Shown here piece by piece: positions 19,884 to 32,413 of a stretch of 64,000 nt of DNA; position 1 is the stretch's first letter; every line of letters begins with the position of its first letter. The notes under the pieces are model-generated. The model did not search any database. It was not told the origin of the DNA and saw nothing but the letters and a program-made list of their open reading frames with translations. The DNA is from Mercenaria mercenaria (lineage: Eukaryota > Mollusca > Bivalvia > Venerida > Veneridae), in NCBI RefSeq assembly GCF_021730395.1, contig NC_069377.1, forward strand, positions 46,392,501-46,456,500. Reading direction: 5' to 3'. The position numbers were made by a program, and so were the translations under genes.

Positions 19884-21680
19884 TTATATTTCAAATCGGT
19901 TCATTCCTTCACAAATAACTAAGCAGGCAAGTCGACACTTCATGCATAAAAATATCCACCCTGCTCACCCTAACAATTTTTGGAAAAAATTCTGCTGTCG
20001 TGTTATATATTTTTCAGCGCCAGTACACCAGGTACTGCCACACCGGTATACAGTGCCTTTTATGGATAAGGACAATTATTATTTCCAAGAAGTCAAACGT
20101 TCGCCACCATGTATATGAAGGCTTCATTATGGATTGTTTAAGATATTGCTCATGCATATGAAAGTGTTTCATCTACGAAATTCAGCGGGTTTTTTTTTCA
20201 GTTTATTTAAGTATTTATCTGTATATTTAATTTGTCCAAATGTTAAGACCTGTATCATGTCCAATTTTCATTTAATACCAGAAAAACGAATGTTATAAAT
20301 CAAGGAAGTCGGGGGGTGGAGACACCTTTCTGTTTGCAGCATTTGGACATCACTACCTCCCCCTCCGCCCTCCAAATTAAGATAAATAACTAAAAGATGA
20401 GGGTAAAAAAGATATATAAATAGGAGTTAGGGGTTAGGCAACCGGCTCGCAGTTTCTCGACTTCCCTTTGAAATAGTCCTGTTAACAAAAAGTAATAGAT
20501 TCAGCGAAACTTTAAGGTTGTGTAACAAAAGAAACTGTTTGTTTTTATTCAGTAAAGAAAATATTTTATTTTGTAAATATGATAATTATGTTGTATCAAG
20601 TAAACACGCGGGCAGCAGCGGACTTCTTTATTTTGCTGCAAAATATCATCTTCTTAAGAGTAAAAAAAAAAATATCATTTTAAAGACTTAAGTTTTAATT
20701 GTTAGTCGTAACATTTGTTCACATCGTGGCTGATATATTGCTGCATAAACATGGCAAAATATGGTATCTATTTGGCAGTTTTATTCTAATTATATATTTT
20801 CTTGCACATGCACCGGATTCATATTTTTGTTTCCTTTAAATCCATTATCATGATGTTGAGAATTCGTTGAGCATCTTGGCCTCGCAATTTTGCATTCTCC
20901 TTCCATTGTCTAGTACATGTGTACTTATCATAAATTTAGAGCTTCAGCATCATAGCGTTGTCTATTTTGTTTCTATGCAATTTGGCTAGAAATCTATCAT
21001 TTCATGCTTCATTTCATGATACTTCTATCTCATACCATATGCCATGATATTTCATTAATTTTCTGTAATGATATTATAATAATAAAAGTCACGGCCTTTT
21101 CCCATTCAATCAGCATTTGTTATTTATTGTCAATAGTCAGAAGCGACAGACTGCTCTTACTGACATATGGTTAAAATCTAGGTCAGTTCTCATCATGGTT
21201 AAAACAACATGTCTCTCAGAGTGCGGGTGAGTCTGTCGCTTCTTATTTTCATGTCCTACGGATAAAATAAATGACAGAAGATTAAAAGACAGAAAACAGC
21301 ATATGCACTTATAAAACCCATCTTGTATCAAATTATTGTTAACATTTTTATGCTTTCAGACATTACTGGGTATCATATTTATTGCACTTGAAGTTTTGTC
21401 TGTTTGATTTTGCTGTGTTTATACTAGTATTAACTTTACCTCCACAAGTAACTGACAACTTCTCTGTATGAATCAGAGATGGATGATGAATGACTAAGTT
21501 TCCGCATACATATCTCACAGAATAACCCCTCTTGAACTGAACATAGCTTCTCCTAAAACTGACATTTTCCAATTATACCTGAAAAGAGAAAATAATTTTC
21601 ATGAATAAAAGGAAAATACATATCAAATGTAGCTTTGGGTTGCTTAAAAAGAAGGTTGAGATTTCAAAGCAATTTTTACC
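19884..21680. other. Intergenic, no gene seen
   Basis: Low-complexity AT-rich sequence with G- and C-rich patches near 20310-20360. The short open stretches are uninformative in composition. Confidence 0.4.
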
Positions 21681-21682
21681 TA

Positions 21683-21892
21683 TTAACCCTTATGCTGGAC
21701 ACGATTGATTCTGCCTTTGCAACCAGTACAGATCATGATCAGACTGCACCTCCATGCAGTCTGACCATGACCTGCACCGTTCACCATTCAGTCAGTATCT
21801 TTTTGGCATGCACCCCTTTTAACAGTTAATAGTACTTTCCAAATTGAAAGCTGGACAAGTTCATTATAGAAATTTAGAAGGGTAAGGGTTAA
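21683..21892. mobile_element. MITE, TIR TTAACCCTTA
   Basis: Inverted ends TTAACCCTTATGCTGG and AGGGTAAGGGTTAA. The interior has CGATTGATTCTGCCTTTGC and ATGATCAGACTGCACC. A relative in reverse orientation lies at about 28310-28457. Confidence 0.6.
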
Positions 21893-22984
21893 ATATCTGA
21901 CTGCTAAACTCTCTTAAACATATACTGCACTGTGACATTACTGCTACATGGCCGTTCATTTATCGTGTTCCCCAAACTGTATTAACTGGAACTCTCAAAA
22001 ACTTTAATATGTCATTATATATTACGGTAACTTTTATGTTTGTTATTCATCTCAGCTTTATTGATACAGAAGAACACCAGGCTACCCTGCCAGCATCGTT
22101 TCAAACCGTGACAGCTGCTTTCCAACTTTCTGATATATAGGACACACTCAAACTTGACATGTCACGGTGCCCTCTGAATTTCATGTTTTCTGTAAAATGT
22201 GTCGAGTTAGATATTGTGTTTTGCCGAAGAGCCACTAGCAATAACCATCATGGAAACACAAAAGAAAACAGTTATTGTTAAGTGAATCTTTAAGTAAAAA
22301 TGCTTTCATCAACATTGATGCAAGACTATTCCATCATATCTAAAGCGTACCCTTATATACATGTATTATGTATCAAAATCCAATGTTTTTAATAGTGTTC
22401 GAAACATTTTGACACTGTTTTCTGAAAAAGAAAAAAAATCAAGTAAAATATACACAGATTATTTTGCACAGATGTACAGAAGTGGTAAGCTTTACTTTTA
22501 ATTCATATTAAACTATTTAAAAAATAAGTTAAACAAAGTAATTCCTTTCATAGATTTGGGTTCTTGTATGACCAGTGTCAAATTTATGAGCCTTATGTAC
22601 TGTCTTGACACACAATATGTGTCAGGTCAATAATTACAAAATTATCATATATAAATACTATACTTATCAAAAACAGCTATCCCACCATTCTAACATTTCC
22701 ATTATTTTCACAAATAAAAATGAAATATATTATTTTGTTTATTTTCACAAAACTAGCTTATATTTTTCATGTTTCAAAATATTCATATATACCTTAAACA
22801 ATAATTTTTAAAGTCTTTAATTCCATCATCAATGAGATCCCACACTCAGCCAAATAACAACAGTCGGGCTTTCTCTTTTGATCAGTTAGTGTACTGCTTG
22901 TTGATATGTACATTTCTTTATGTTGTTGATTATATATCTATTCTGTATATATATAGAATACATTTGTTTAAAATGTATGTAAAA

Positions 22985-23290
22985 ACAAGGGCACTGCCTA
23001 CGGGTGCCATATCGCTCATCAACAAGTGCTGGTCAGTATGTAAGAAAAGAATTATAGTTCAGAAGTTCTAAGTACAAACAGGGCTATAATTCTGATAAAA
23101 ATGCAAGTTAAAGTTATGGTTCTTGACCTACACAGTCACCTAATGATGATAAACAAGTGTGCAAAGTTTCAAAGCTGTAGCTCTTATGGTTTTTGAGAAA
23201 AGGGGGACCAAAACAAAACTTTTAACCGACGCGGACGCCAGCACTGACGATCAAGTGACAACAATACTTCGTAGACGGGCTACACAACCT
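22985..23290 (-). mobile_element. Helentron-like element, minus strand, incomplete
   Basis: Read on the minus strand it ends TGAGCGATAT, the hairpin GGCACCCGTAGGCAGTGCC, then CTTG|TTTT, paralleling the other elements. The rest carries GTTTCAAAGCTGTAGCTC and GACGCGGACGCC text. The 5' end is not clear. Confidence 0.5.
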
Positions 23291-23545
23291 TCTAGCATGG
23301 TAAAAAAAATACAAAATGATTTACAACATCTTTTTATTTATCAAACTTTGCCTAAAAATTGTCCCAGAATGCTGATTTAAATATTTTCTGAGGATGGGTG
23401 GGGGAACCTCCCTGCTAGCCTCTGGATTATGGCTAACTGGCTGTAATACATTGACTTTTGCCAAACTTCGCCCTTGAATATAACATGTTATATCCCATGG
23501 TTGTTTAATGTGCACAAATAGGTAAACAGGTCCCAGAAAAGTCAC

Positions 23546-23887
23546 AAATTAGCTATATAGCTAAATCTATCTATAATCAAGTTATATATAGCTAGAATCA
23601 GCTATAAAACCAATAACAATAATGCAAAATATGCCTAAATCAAATGCAAAATGGTCATAATCGCGACCCACTGGTTTATAAGATGAAAGAAAATAACAGT
23701 CAACCAAGATCTTTGTGGTCATATTTTTAGTAAATGCAGCAATATCTTGCGATAAACCATTTGGGTTCTATATATTTGATAATGACATATATTGAACAAG
23801 TGTTATTGGTTTTATAGCTATTTCTTATAGCTATTTCTAGCTATATATATATACTAGTAGCTAGATTTAGCTATATAGCTAATTTGT
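23546..23887. mobile_element. MITE with self-palindromic ends (AAATTAGCTATATAGCTAAAT)
   Basis: Both termini carry AATTAGCTATATAGCTAAAT-like text in inverted orientation (left at 23546, right ending near 23887), and each terminus is itself a near palindrome. Inner parts repeat GGTTTTATAGCT in inverse. It is followed by an AT run. Confidence 0.65.
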
Positions 23888-23899
23888 CAGTTAAAATTT

Positions 23900-23902
<3 letters not shown>

Positions 23903-23937
<35 letters not shown>
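23903..23937. repeat. (AT)n microsatellite
   Basis: About 35 bases of AT directly right of the palindromic MITE. Confidence 0.85.
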
Positions 23938-23938
<1 letters not shown>

Positions 23939-23939
23939 C

Positions 23940-25178
23940 TGTTTTTTTTTATTTTTTCCAGAATATTTGTTGTCATCAGATTGTCACCCACACTTACACT
24001 GATGTAATACCTGAATTGACTGTATGTTTTTGCACATCATTGAAGGACAGTCAAGTCTGACAAATCAACTAATCTGTCATTGTTGTCAGATGTAGATATA
24101 TACATAAATATCTGGTCAGGTGTAACACTAACAATTCATTCCCCAGCCACTCTTATTATAAATAATAATGCTGGGAGAACATTTCAGGCACCGTTATATA
24201 TTTCGGTCTTGAGCAACCGTAATATCACTAGATCTATTCTATGATTTACCTTGATTTTTTTCTTCAAAAATTTTGAAGCGCCATTTTGCTTTGTTTTTGT
24301 AATTCAAGATGGTTGCAACGACGAGGTCACGCAGGAAACACGAGTACCGCTGTCACGGGGGGAAGAAATGTTACACGAAGGACAGAGTTCGTCTGATAAC
24401 CTGTCATGTTTTCTTCTGATAACTGTTACGGAGCCCCTGGAAAACGTTACAGAGTTCTTCTGATATCTGTATGATAAAACAAGGAATCGGTCAACGAAAG
24501 GTAATTATCAATCTTTAAAAAGAGAGAATGGGGTGTAAAACTAAAGTCTGATTATCAAAGTTGCCTAACGTTTTGCGCTTTGCGTCAGGAAAAAAAGCTG
24601 TTAAGTCTAATAATCAGCGCCACTTCTTTGAAATCAAGACATTTTCAGTAAAATGTCGAAATTGTTTGCTTAATCATACATATTAATCTACACATTCACG
24701 TCCTTCATCCTCACCACACTATGAAAGAACTGTAACCTGTCCGAGTGAACAGTTTTTACCCTGTCTAGTCACCCCTGAGAAACGCCCTTTGCAGGCAGTG
24801 TTCTGTCCCTTTAGAGTTTTTATTCGTTTACAATTTTAAGATATTTTTATGTTCCAAAACTCCTTAAATATAAACCAGCAGAATTTTTAAGTGTTTGAGA
24901 AAAGTGTAAAAGCAGCGGTATTAAATAGGGTATCGCAATTTTCCGTGCAAAATTCTGCATATTAAGATGGTATATGTGCCCGACAACAACAATAAGTAAA
25001 AGGTATTACAATACCTGATTTTATGGTTTCAATCGACAATCTTAGCCAGCCATCTTGTCCGTTGCAGCTACCATAACAATCACGTGATTCCCCGCAAATC
25101 TGGTCAGCAGTTCCCTGTTCAAACTGCAAACTGCTGACTAGAATAGAGCTCAACAATAAAGCAATATAATCACTGTGT
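23940..25178. other. Intergenic, no gene supported
   Basis: A CGCCATTTTG patch at 24280 is followed by a 36-codon open frame from ATG 24310. It is too short and matches nothing I recognise. The rest is unremarkable. Confidence 0.35.
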
Positions 25179-25490
25179 CTGTTCATGAGAGGTAGTGAAA
25201 TATGCAACATCCCTCACGCTCCTAGCACCGGCTTGCGCTGATTCTATTATAGTTCCATGATTCCAAAGGACCAGAACAAATAACACTACCGAGTCCATCT
25301 ACGGGGAGATATTTAACACCCGCCGCCACACGGCACGTAAAGGTTTCTGTTGTGATTGTTAATAAAATCTGTAAGAAAACCTTTTGAAAGTTATAAACGC
25401 AACCAAGCAAAATGATACAAATTCCATTTGATCGTGCCTGTTCATGAGAGGTAATGAAATATGCTAAATCTCTCATGCCCCCATCCCCTC
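25179..25490 (+). repeat. Two copies of the TGTTCATGAGAGG family with intervening DNA
   Basis: 25179-25276 carries TCTGTTCATGAGAGGTAGTG, CCTAGCACCGGCTTGCG and ATGATTCCAAAGGACCAGAA. 25425-25490 repeats CTGTTCATGAGAGGTAATGA and CTCATGCCC. The pair may bracket one composite element. Confidence 0.5.
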
Positions 25491-25499
25491 CCAAAGACC

Positions 25500-26936
25500 A
25501 CGCCTAACATGGTCTTTATTTTCAAGATTCACAGATAAAAATACACTGAAACTATTGAAATCGGAACGGAATCAGTCTTACCGTTCAAAAGATTTCTTTT
25601 TTTTTAATTAATTAATGTACGCTCTTGTTCTGTATATGATTGGTAGAGACTGACAATTATCGGGATTTCAACGCATAACTCTGCAATATTGTTTTCTACA
25701 GACCGAAAAACATTTATCTACTCTACGTATATAGACCTTTCTTCAACCTTTTTCGACAACAATGAAATTCTAATGGAAGACTATGAGCAATAATTTGCAT
25801 ATATATAGTAGAAAATATTGCAAGAGGATGACAGACGGCTTGGTATATTTAGAGACTATGATCACAGATTTCATAGTTTTTTTCATAAAAGAAGGAGCGT
25901 TAGTGTAGCTTCAGTATGTGTGGATCTTCTTTCAAAGAGGCGTTGGTTTTAACAATTGGCTGTCTTTGATAAGTCATTGGCAGTTTTCACTTTTCACAGA
26001 ATGATCAAGTTGATCTAAAACAAACTGGTGCAGACATACATTCTAGCATAAAACTGATGTTCTTGTCACTTTTCGGGGGTGTTTTAACAGGAGAGAAAAC
26101 GTGTGTTAACAGAAAGATTCTCGCGTTTACGTGCTGTTATAACATCTTTTTATATATGCGCGTTCCTTGGCAAAGCGTAAACGTATTACGGCCCCAAAAG
26201 GGATAATTCTTGCATAAAAACTACTTATTTCACTGGAGAAAAATCGTGTGCAAACAAGGCAATTCACGTGCTGTTAATACCCGATTTTAATTTTTGAAAT
26301 GCTTTCCCAGGGACGTACATGTATTTCTGCGCAGATTGACATCAGGTATCTGCGTCTTGTTTTTTTTTTCATAAAAACCTCTTCTTGGATGCATAAAAGA
26401 TGCAATCTAAACCATAGAATGTTTTGCTGTATCAGTTACCAACACCAAATGCGCTGCCCCCAACAATGTTCGTACTCGCTTCTTCCCTTGTTTACTCACT
26501 TTTTAGAACTCGGCGTCGTTTCAGTTTTGTAGATAACCGTGAATATTTAAGAATCGCATGTAACTTGTACGATTGTTTGTTTTTAGGAATCAGATTTATG
26601 ATTTTGGTAAGTATCAGTCGGTATGTCTTTATCTAATTTCTGGAAGAATTTATATAAACAGCTTGAAAGTTTGGCATTACGTTCGTACTCATCCGTACTC
26701 CAAATGTGTCCGTACTCAAAAAAACTCGAATGTAAAGGTATTATTCTTGAAATTGGACCCCTGTTTACCAAGTGTTGAAGTTATATGAATAATTTTTGGT
26801 AATTTTGTTGATATTTGGGCCCTGGTTATGGATATTTAAAACATGTTTACCGTTTCCAAGAACAACTGAATGGTAATTAAAATGTACCGGAATCGTAAAG
26901 TCATCACATATGGAAACAATGCATTTAGTCGTCGTT
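25500..26936. other. Intergenic, no gene seen
   Basis: Scattered motifs like CGTGTGTTAACAG and GTGCTGTTATAACATC suggest decayed copies of the foldback at 26937-27290. No exon could be supported. Confidence 0.35.
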
Positions 26937-27290
26937 TAATGTTTTTTATGCAAGAATAGCGACAATACACGTTTGTTTGACCTTCGGTCTCGGTCACAAA
27001 CAATCCCGCGGGCTTCTGCAGACGTTAACACACACACAAAAAAAAACGTGTATTATCCCTACATTCAAAGGAAATGACGGTTACGTGAAAAAACAATTCA
27101 GATATTCCAGCTTATTTCATGGAAATTTAATGACGTTGAGGGAGAATGTATTCATTTATTAGTATTTTCCGCGTTTAGTGCTAGAATAGTGTTAGCGCAT
27201 GTTCATTTCGTGTTATAACTTTTTCAGAATCCCTCGGGATTCTGCAGACGTTATAACACGAAAAAACATGCGTTATCCTCACAATGTGGC
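26937..27290. repeat. Foldback-type repeats with TCTGCAGACGTTA
   Basis: Two related hairpin-rich units: one around TCGGTCTCGGTC, GGGCTTCTGCAGACGTTAAC (26985-27030), one around CGTGTTATAAC, CCCTCGGGATTCTGCAGACG, TTATAACACGAAAAAACATG (27200-27270). The second folds on itself. Confidence 0.45.
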
Positions 27291-27943
27291 AATTCTTTAC
27301 GTGTAATTTAGAAGAAAATTTACTAAACTTCTTTTGGCGGAATACTTCTTCTACACAGGCCCTTGTTTTGCCTAAATAATGCTTTTCCACCAATTAGTTC
27401 CATCAATTAATGATGATAGACAACTGATTTATAAAATTTATGGTTTCTAATTAGACAGTATGCGTACTTTTTTCATATCTATCATGTCCCAACAGTCATG
27501 TAATGTCCATAATTTAATTCCAGATAGACATTGTTACATGTCAAACGATAGGTCTGAATAATTGCAAATAATTATATAATACATTAGTGTAATAAAAATG
27601 CACCATATAACATTGGCTTCCTAAAAGGTCGGCATGAGCAAGTATTTGGTGTGATATCAGATATAGGGGATAATCAGACAGCTGAAGATGGAGCGATATG
27701 TGATAAAAACAACTTCCATATTTAACACTAATATAGCTGACAAATACAAAATAAACACATATGTACAAGTGAAAAAAAAAAACTGTTTTTGAAGTTTGAA
27801 TCCGTGTAATTTCATTTGTAGCAAGAGAGGCGAAAAACGGGCACCTCATGCTTGTACACATTGTTTTTTGAATATCTACGTTATGTACTGAACACAGTCT
27901 GTCTAGTAAAAATAAAATAGTATATGTTGTAAAATATTTAAAG

Positions 27944-28140
27944 ATGGATGCAGACAATAAGAAAAGATCGTCTCCGGAAGTTCTAAGGGAGTTGATGGAG
28001 TCGAGTACTGTCCATGGTATTCCGAAAATAGCGTCCTCCCGCCAGGTGGCGGTAAAGGTCATGTGGTGTATTCTCATGACCGCGGGATTTTGTGTTTTAA
28101 CCATTCAGCTTGTGGCGTTATTCAAAATATCTTTATTTAC
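27944..28140 (+). pseudogene. Gene B exon 1: N-terminus, HG motif and TM1
   Basis: ATG at 27944 is the first in frame. The exon encodes MDADNKKRSSPEVLRELMES then STVHGIPKIASS and a hydrophobic segment VMWCILMTAGFCVLTIQLV (about residues 38-58, TM1). His-Gly is the conserved DEG/ENaC gating motif. The donor GTATTA at 28141 leaves two bases of a codon. Compared with gene C there are about five extra residues before the junction. The exon itself is undamaged. Confidence 0.82.
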
Positions 28141-28309
28141 GTATTAAAGCGGTTCTATCCACAACTTTTTTATTCTAAGCAAAGGTAGTCTGCATTTTGA
28201 CATAAAGTGAAAATGACCATTGTATCAGCTATGTTACGAAATGCTTAAACACGATATTAAACGTCTACGAAGAACTGCTAATTTTTTGTAATGAACTTGT
28301 CCATTTTAC

Positions 28310-28457
28310 AATTTGGACAGTACAATTAACTTTAAAAGGGGTGCTTTCCAAAAAGATACTGACTGAAGTGCGAACAGTGCAGATATTGATCAGACTGCAC
28401 GGATCTACACTGGTCGCAAAGGCAGAATCAATTGTACCAGCATGATAAGGGTTAGAT
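28310..28457. mobile_element. MITE relative of 21683-21892, inverted (gene B intron 1)
   Basis: Contains TTGATCAGACTGCACGGATC, GCAAAGGCAGAATCAATTG and AGCATGATAAGGGTTA, the reverse complement of the blocks in the 21683 copy. The left end (TTAACTTTAAAAGGGGTGC) also matches. Confidence 0.55.
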
Positions 28458-28665
28458 TTTTATTACATTTTTATCAGTGAATAATTGAAATATTGAAGGT
28501 GAACACCATCGAAAAGGCATGAATTAACTAGTGAATGTAAGGGTGTTTTCAATGTACTCGCTTGTGATCTTACATTTAACTCATCACATTGAAACAAACG
28601 TACATTGTTTATATCTATGGCACCCATACTTATTTTCCCATATCTCAAGGTATTTTCTGTTTTAG

Positions 28666-28813
28666 GACATTTCAGTCTCACCCTGTGCAGACAACAGTAT
28701 CACTGGATTTCAGTACACTTCGGTTTCCCGCCATTTCTTTCTGCAACATGAATCCGGTTAGAAAGTCCAAGATTGGTATGTCACAACAGCTCAGGGATAC
28801 AGTGTTTCCAAAG
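28666..28813 (+). pseudogene. Gene B exon 2: post-TM1 strand
   Basis: 148 bases after TGTTTTAG, donor GTATTA. It encodes TFQSHPVQTTVSLDFSTLRF then PAISFCNMNPVRKSKIG. HPVQT and FPA.sFCN.NP.R are the family's post-TM1 signature. Phases match gene C exon 2. Undamaged. Confidence 0.85.
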
Positions 28814-29514
28814 GTATTACTGCATTGTATCGTATTTGTCTTGTAACCATTTTAAAAGAAAGATTAATTCAAATATTTTCATTGTGAAATTAGTTTATTC
28901 ATTGAAAAAATGTCTACATAGCGTTATTGCTCAACAACCAATTTTTTCAAAGGCGTAAGAGCTGGGCGGCAGGGGCGCCCCCCTCCCAAGCCCACCCCTC
29001 CGCTGCCCAATGCTCAAATCATCCCTACGCCCCTAGCTGTTTTTGGGAGCATTTTCAAAGGGGAATTGGTTTTTTTTTCAAAACAGAATATTTTTCTTAA
29101 ATGCGACATCTCATTTCTTTTTCTTTTCATTGAGAAGACATGTTTTACTAACTAGCTATATATGGTTTTCAAATCATTGCAATGCTCTTAAGTATTGAAA
29201 ATGAGGTCTTAGAATTTAATTTTTTGTATGAATTAAAGAAAGAACTGAATAATATATATAATGTAACATTGAAACTGCATCTAAATATATAACATGCATG
29301 ACTTACATATAGGCTACAATGAAACTAAAGTTTTGTCTACATCAATGATTGAAATTCTGAAATTTACTTTTGTATCAGCATTTGTATTTCCCTTGTAACA
29401 CTTTCACAACTGAGTGGAAAATGGAAACGAGTTTTGACACACTATATATTTTCATAACAAAAACAGTACGTGTTAGGATACATTTTACCATTTCTTCGCT
29501 GTTGCAGTTGTTAA

Positions 29515-30655
29515 TTTGCAGTGTGATATCGAAATACATCTTCACCGATAAGGGAGACAATTGAATATTTTCACGAAGGCGAAGATATATTTCGATATCA
29601 CACTGCAAACAAACACATTTTCTTTTTATTTTATGCTAATTGGTGAAGATCAACGAATTTTCTGTTTATTACATGCTAACATTTCATATAAAACCAATAC
29701 TTCATGATGATATTGGGATTTATTTAGGATACTGTGTTACATATGATGCATCCGCTAAATTACCATGGACACTCAGGCACATTGATATCGAATATTGGTG
29801 ATTAGGTCCGTGAAATCAACACGACGCCATTTTGTTTTTGAAAACAAAAACTACATTTAAAATATTTTGTTAGTAAATGCACAATCCGCGGCCAACAGAC
29901 AGTAGATAAGTAAGCATATTTAAAATTTTACAGTCAATGCCGTCAGTTCGTTAAATAACCGGAAGCTTGCTTTGTTTACAAACGCTGAAGGTCAATATAT
30001 TCCCCAGTCCCGAAAAACGTAAACAACTGGGGAAATCTGAACGTCCTTGGAAAATCAAGCTGCAGAATTAAATATCATCATGGATTTAATGGAAATTTTG
30101 GTCTAGGAGCTGTATAACATAACAAATAGGGATGGAATTTGGAACACAACTGGCTGGGTGTGGAAGAATTTCGACGAAAATCATGAAATGCTGGCATATT
30201 ACGTAAGGTTAAGTTGATGTCTTATGATAATAAACTAAGACAACAACCAACTAAATGTGCTGTCGCCAGTAAAATCTACCATACGATAGTGAGGGACCGA
30301 TGAAAAGTGGAGAAAAGACGTAGCTATAGCTACATTAAGCCAAGCAACCACTTTTGAAGGTAACATTTCTAGAGCATTAGATCTATCTGTCTATAAATAG
30401 TATCTTCTGCAAATTTTATTATAGCTAGCTTGTCCTATATAGGATTGTCTAGCTGTACATGTCTCCTGTATGGCTTGAATGTTAGGATAATAATAGGACA
30501 CCAGCAATTATAAAGGCAAAAAAGGGAGTTAATTAATATAATATAAGATAATTTTATCTGAAAAAAAACAGAAGTTCGGCACTGTGAGTGATATAGAGAA
30601 ATATCTCACTGATATTTTTCAGTGTTTCACCAGTTAGCATAAAATAAGATAGTTT
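29515..30655. mobile_element. ~1.1-kb foldback insertion in gene B intron 2
   Basis: Copy A runs continuously through this point (near 1080-1095). The insert has outer text TTTGCAGTGTGATATCGAAA with its near inverse at 29588-29607, forming a hairpin. A second inverted pair is TTTTATGCTAATTGGTGAA (about 29630) and TTCACCAGTTAGCATAAAAT (about 30630). The interior is not recognised as coding. Superfamily unknown. Confidence 0.6.
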
Positions 30656-31076
30656 ATTGAAAAAAAAAAAATTTAAACAATTCGATAATAAAATGAAATA
30701 TCACTCAATATGTTTATGAGAAGATTCTGAATATTTGTTTACAAGTAACAAAATGTCACATTAATGAACATGTGTTGTGATACATGACTGGGAGCATTTA
30801 TAATAAGATACTGCACTATGATACATAAACTCATTTGGCATGATGTTTGCATACTCGGGACATCAGGTCAAACCTCATAAGGCACCCCTGTAACATTAAT
30901 TCTAATTAGAGGGTGTAAGAGAAATCAAGACATAATTTCCTACCTTGTTTATAAGTACAGGAAAAAGACATGTCCACATGCGATGTTTCAACTCTTAAAC
31001 TACATGTAACAATTTGTGTAGAATAAATCAGAGCAGAAGCCAAGTTCAGTAAATAAAAACAGTTTTATTATTGCAG

Positions 31077-31671
31077 AAACAGAAGTATAAATTAGCTCCG
31101 ACGGAAGCTCCTGCAAAAGCAGACGAGACTAAAAGCGCGCAAAAAGAGACAACTCGATATACCAGACGCTTCAGCTTCAGCAGTGTCAGCAGTGAAAATG
31201 TTTCCTACTCCGGCGATTACGAGATGATAGATGAAGAATCTGATATTCATAATGCAAACAGAACTGTCAAAGACGTTACAAGCACAACTGTACCCGATTT
31301 GTTAAAAGAAACCGTCAGTGGTGCTGCAAATGAAACTTCTATTGATGAAGCTGGTGAAACCGTCACAGTTGCTTTAGATGAAACTTTTACAGATGAAACT
31401 GGTAAACCGTGACAATTGCTTCGAATGAAACTTCTACCGAATCGTCATATGAAAGCTCGAGTTATTCTTCGTTTTATTATAACTATGACGAACAGTATAC
31501 ATGGGACCTCTTCGACTACCACGGAAATGAAGAAGACAGTTTTAATCTTACAGCTTCGAATATAACTTATGAATATGTAGACATAATACTTTCTGAACAT
31601 TATCAGGACCCTAAGGACAAGTGGGAGTTGGTGATAACAAAGTTCAAGACCGCGTACAGGAATGTTTCAGT
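31077..31671 (+). pseudogene. Gene B exon 3: variable ectodomain insert, frameshifted
   Basis: 595 bases against 623 in gene A. Relative to A there is one extra base after GACGAGAC, compensated by a 28-base loss, so residues in between differ and the RKKR motif of A is absent. A later one-base loss (GGTAAACCG against GGTGAAACCG) gives TGA at 31410-31412. The downstream part, down to WELVITKFKTAYRN, is open in the shifted frame. Confidence 0.8.
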
Positions 31672-31930
31672 GTAAGTTTAGCTCAATTTGATTATAAAGT
31701 TGGCGATAACAAAGATGTACATATAAGATTTACGCTTTCATAGCCGCATAAAAATTTCTTTTCTCTGATTTAATAATACTTAAGCGTTTAAGTAACAACT
31801 TCGGAATTTGTAAGAACTCTTAGCGACAGGAATGAGATTTAGCCGGAGTTTCCATGTCTTTCAGATATACAGAATAATTAACATACCGAATATTGTATTA
31901 CTTTTATGTATAGGATGTTTTTCTTTTAAG

Positions 31931-32011
31931 AGCGAAAAGGAAGCGTATGGGACACCAAAGAGAAGATTTCATACAATACGCATCATTTGCTAGACGGGAA
32001 CAGAATGTGTC
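31931..32011 (+). pseudogene. Gene B exon 4
   Basis: 81 bases, same boundaries and phases as A; encodes AKRKRMGHQREDFIQYASF. Undamaged. Confidence 0.85.
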
Positions 32012-32318
32012 GTAAGTAAATATTGAAAACTTTGTCCTGTCTAATCATCGAAACTTATTTCTTCTACTTTCATAGTGTTTGACATACACATGGAGAATTC
32101 TATGATATATTGATTAAAATTTTGTACAGCAGAAAGTGAGTTATCCACAAAATGTTTCGGAAGATTTTTTAAAAAGATGCAACTTTCTATCACTGTAAGA
32201 ATGTAGAAACACTGAAAACTTTGACCCAACATGTGAAAAGAATATCATTAAGGTCTAAATTTCATAGAACTAAGAACATTATCAAACGTATAATATCAAC
32301 ATTTTTGTTCCATATCAG

Positions 32319-32413
32319 TAAATATTTCGATGCCTTCACTACATCTGACTACGGTAACTGCTACACGATGGATCACAAAAAATATAAAGCATGGGGCAGT
32401 GGGACCGACTCTG
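32319..32413 (+). pseudogene. Gene B exon 5, source unit of the minisatellite
   Basis: 95 bases, protein identical to A over YFDAFTTSDYGNCYTMDHKK. The donor GTATGT at 32414 starts a run of about fifty repeat units that contain the same donor-like text. Confidence 0.85.

Noticed and set aside
24251-24463. Possible short gene near CGCCATTTTG
   Set aside because: 36-70 codons only, no domain, no supporting exon; kept only as a note.
27541-28104. 187-codon open frame on the minus strand
   Set aside because: Overlaps exon 1 of gene B in antisense, has no recognisable domain, and composition fits chance in AT-rich DNA.
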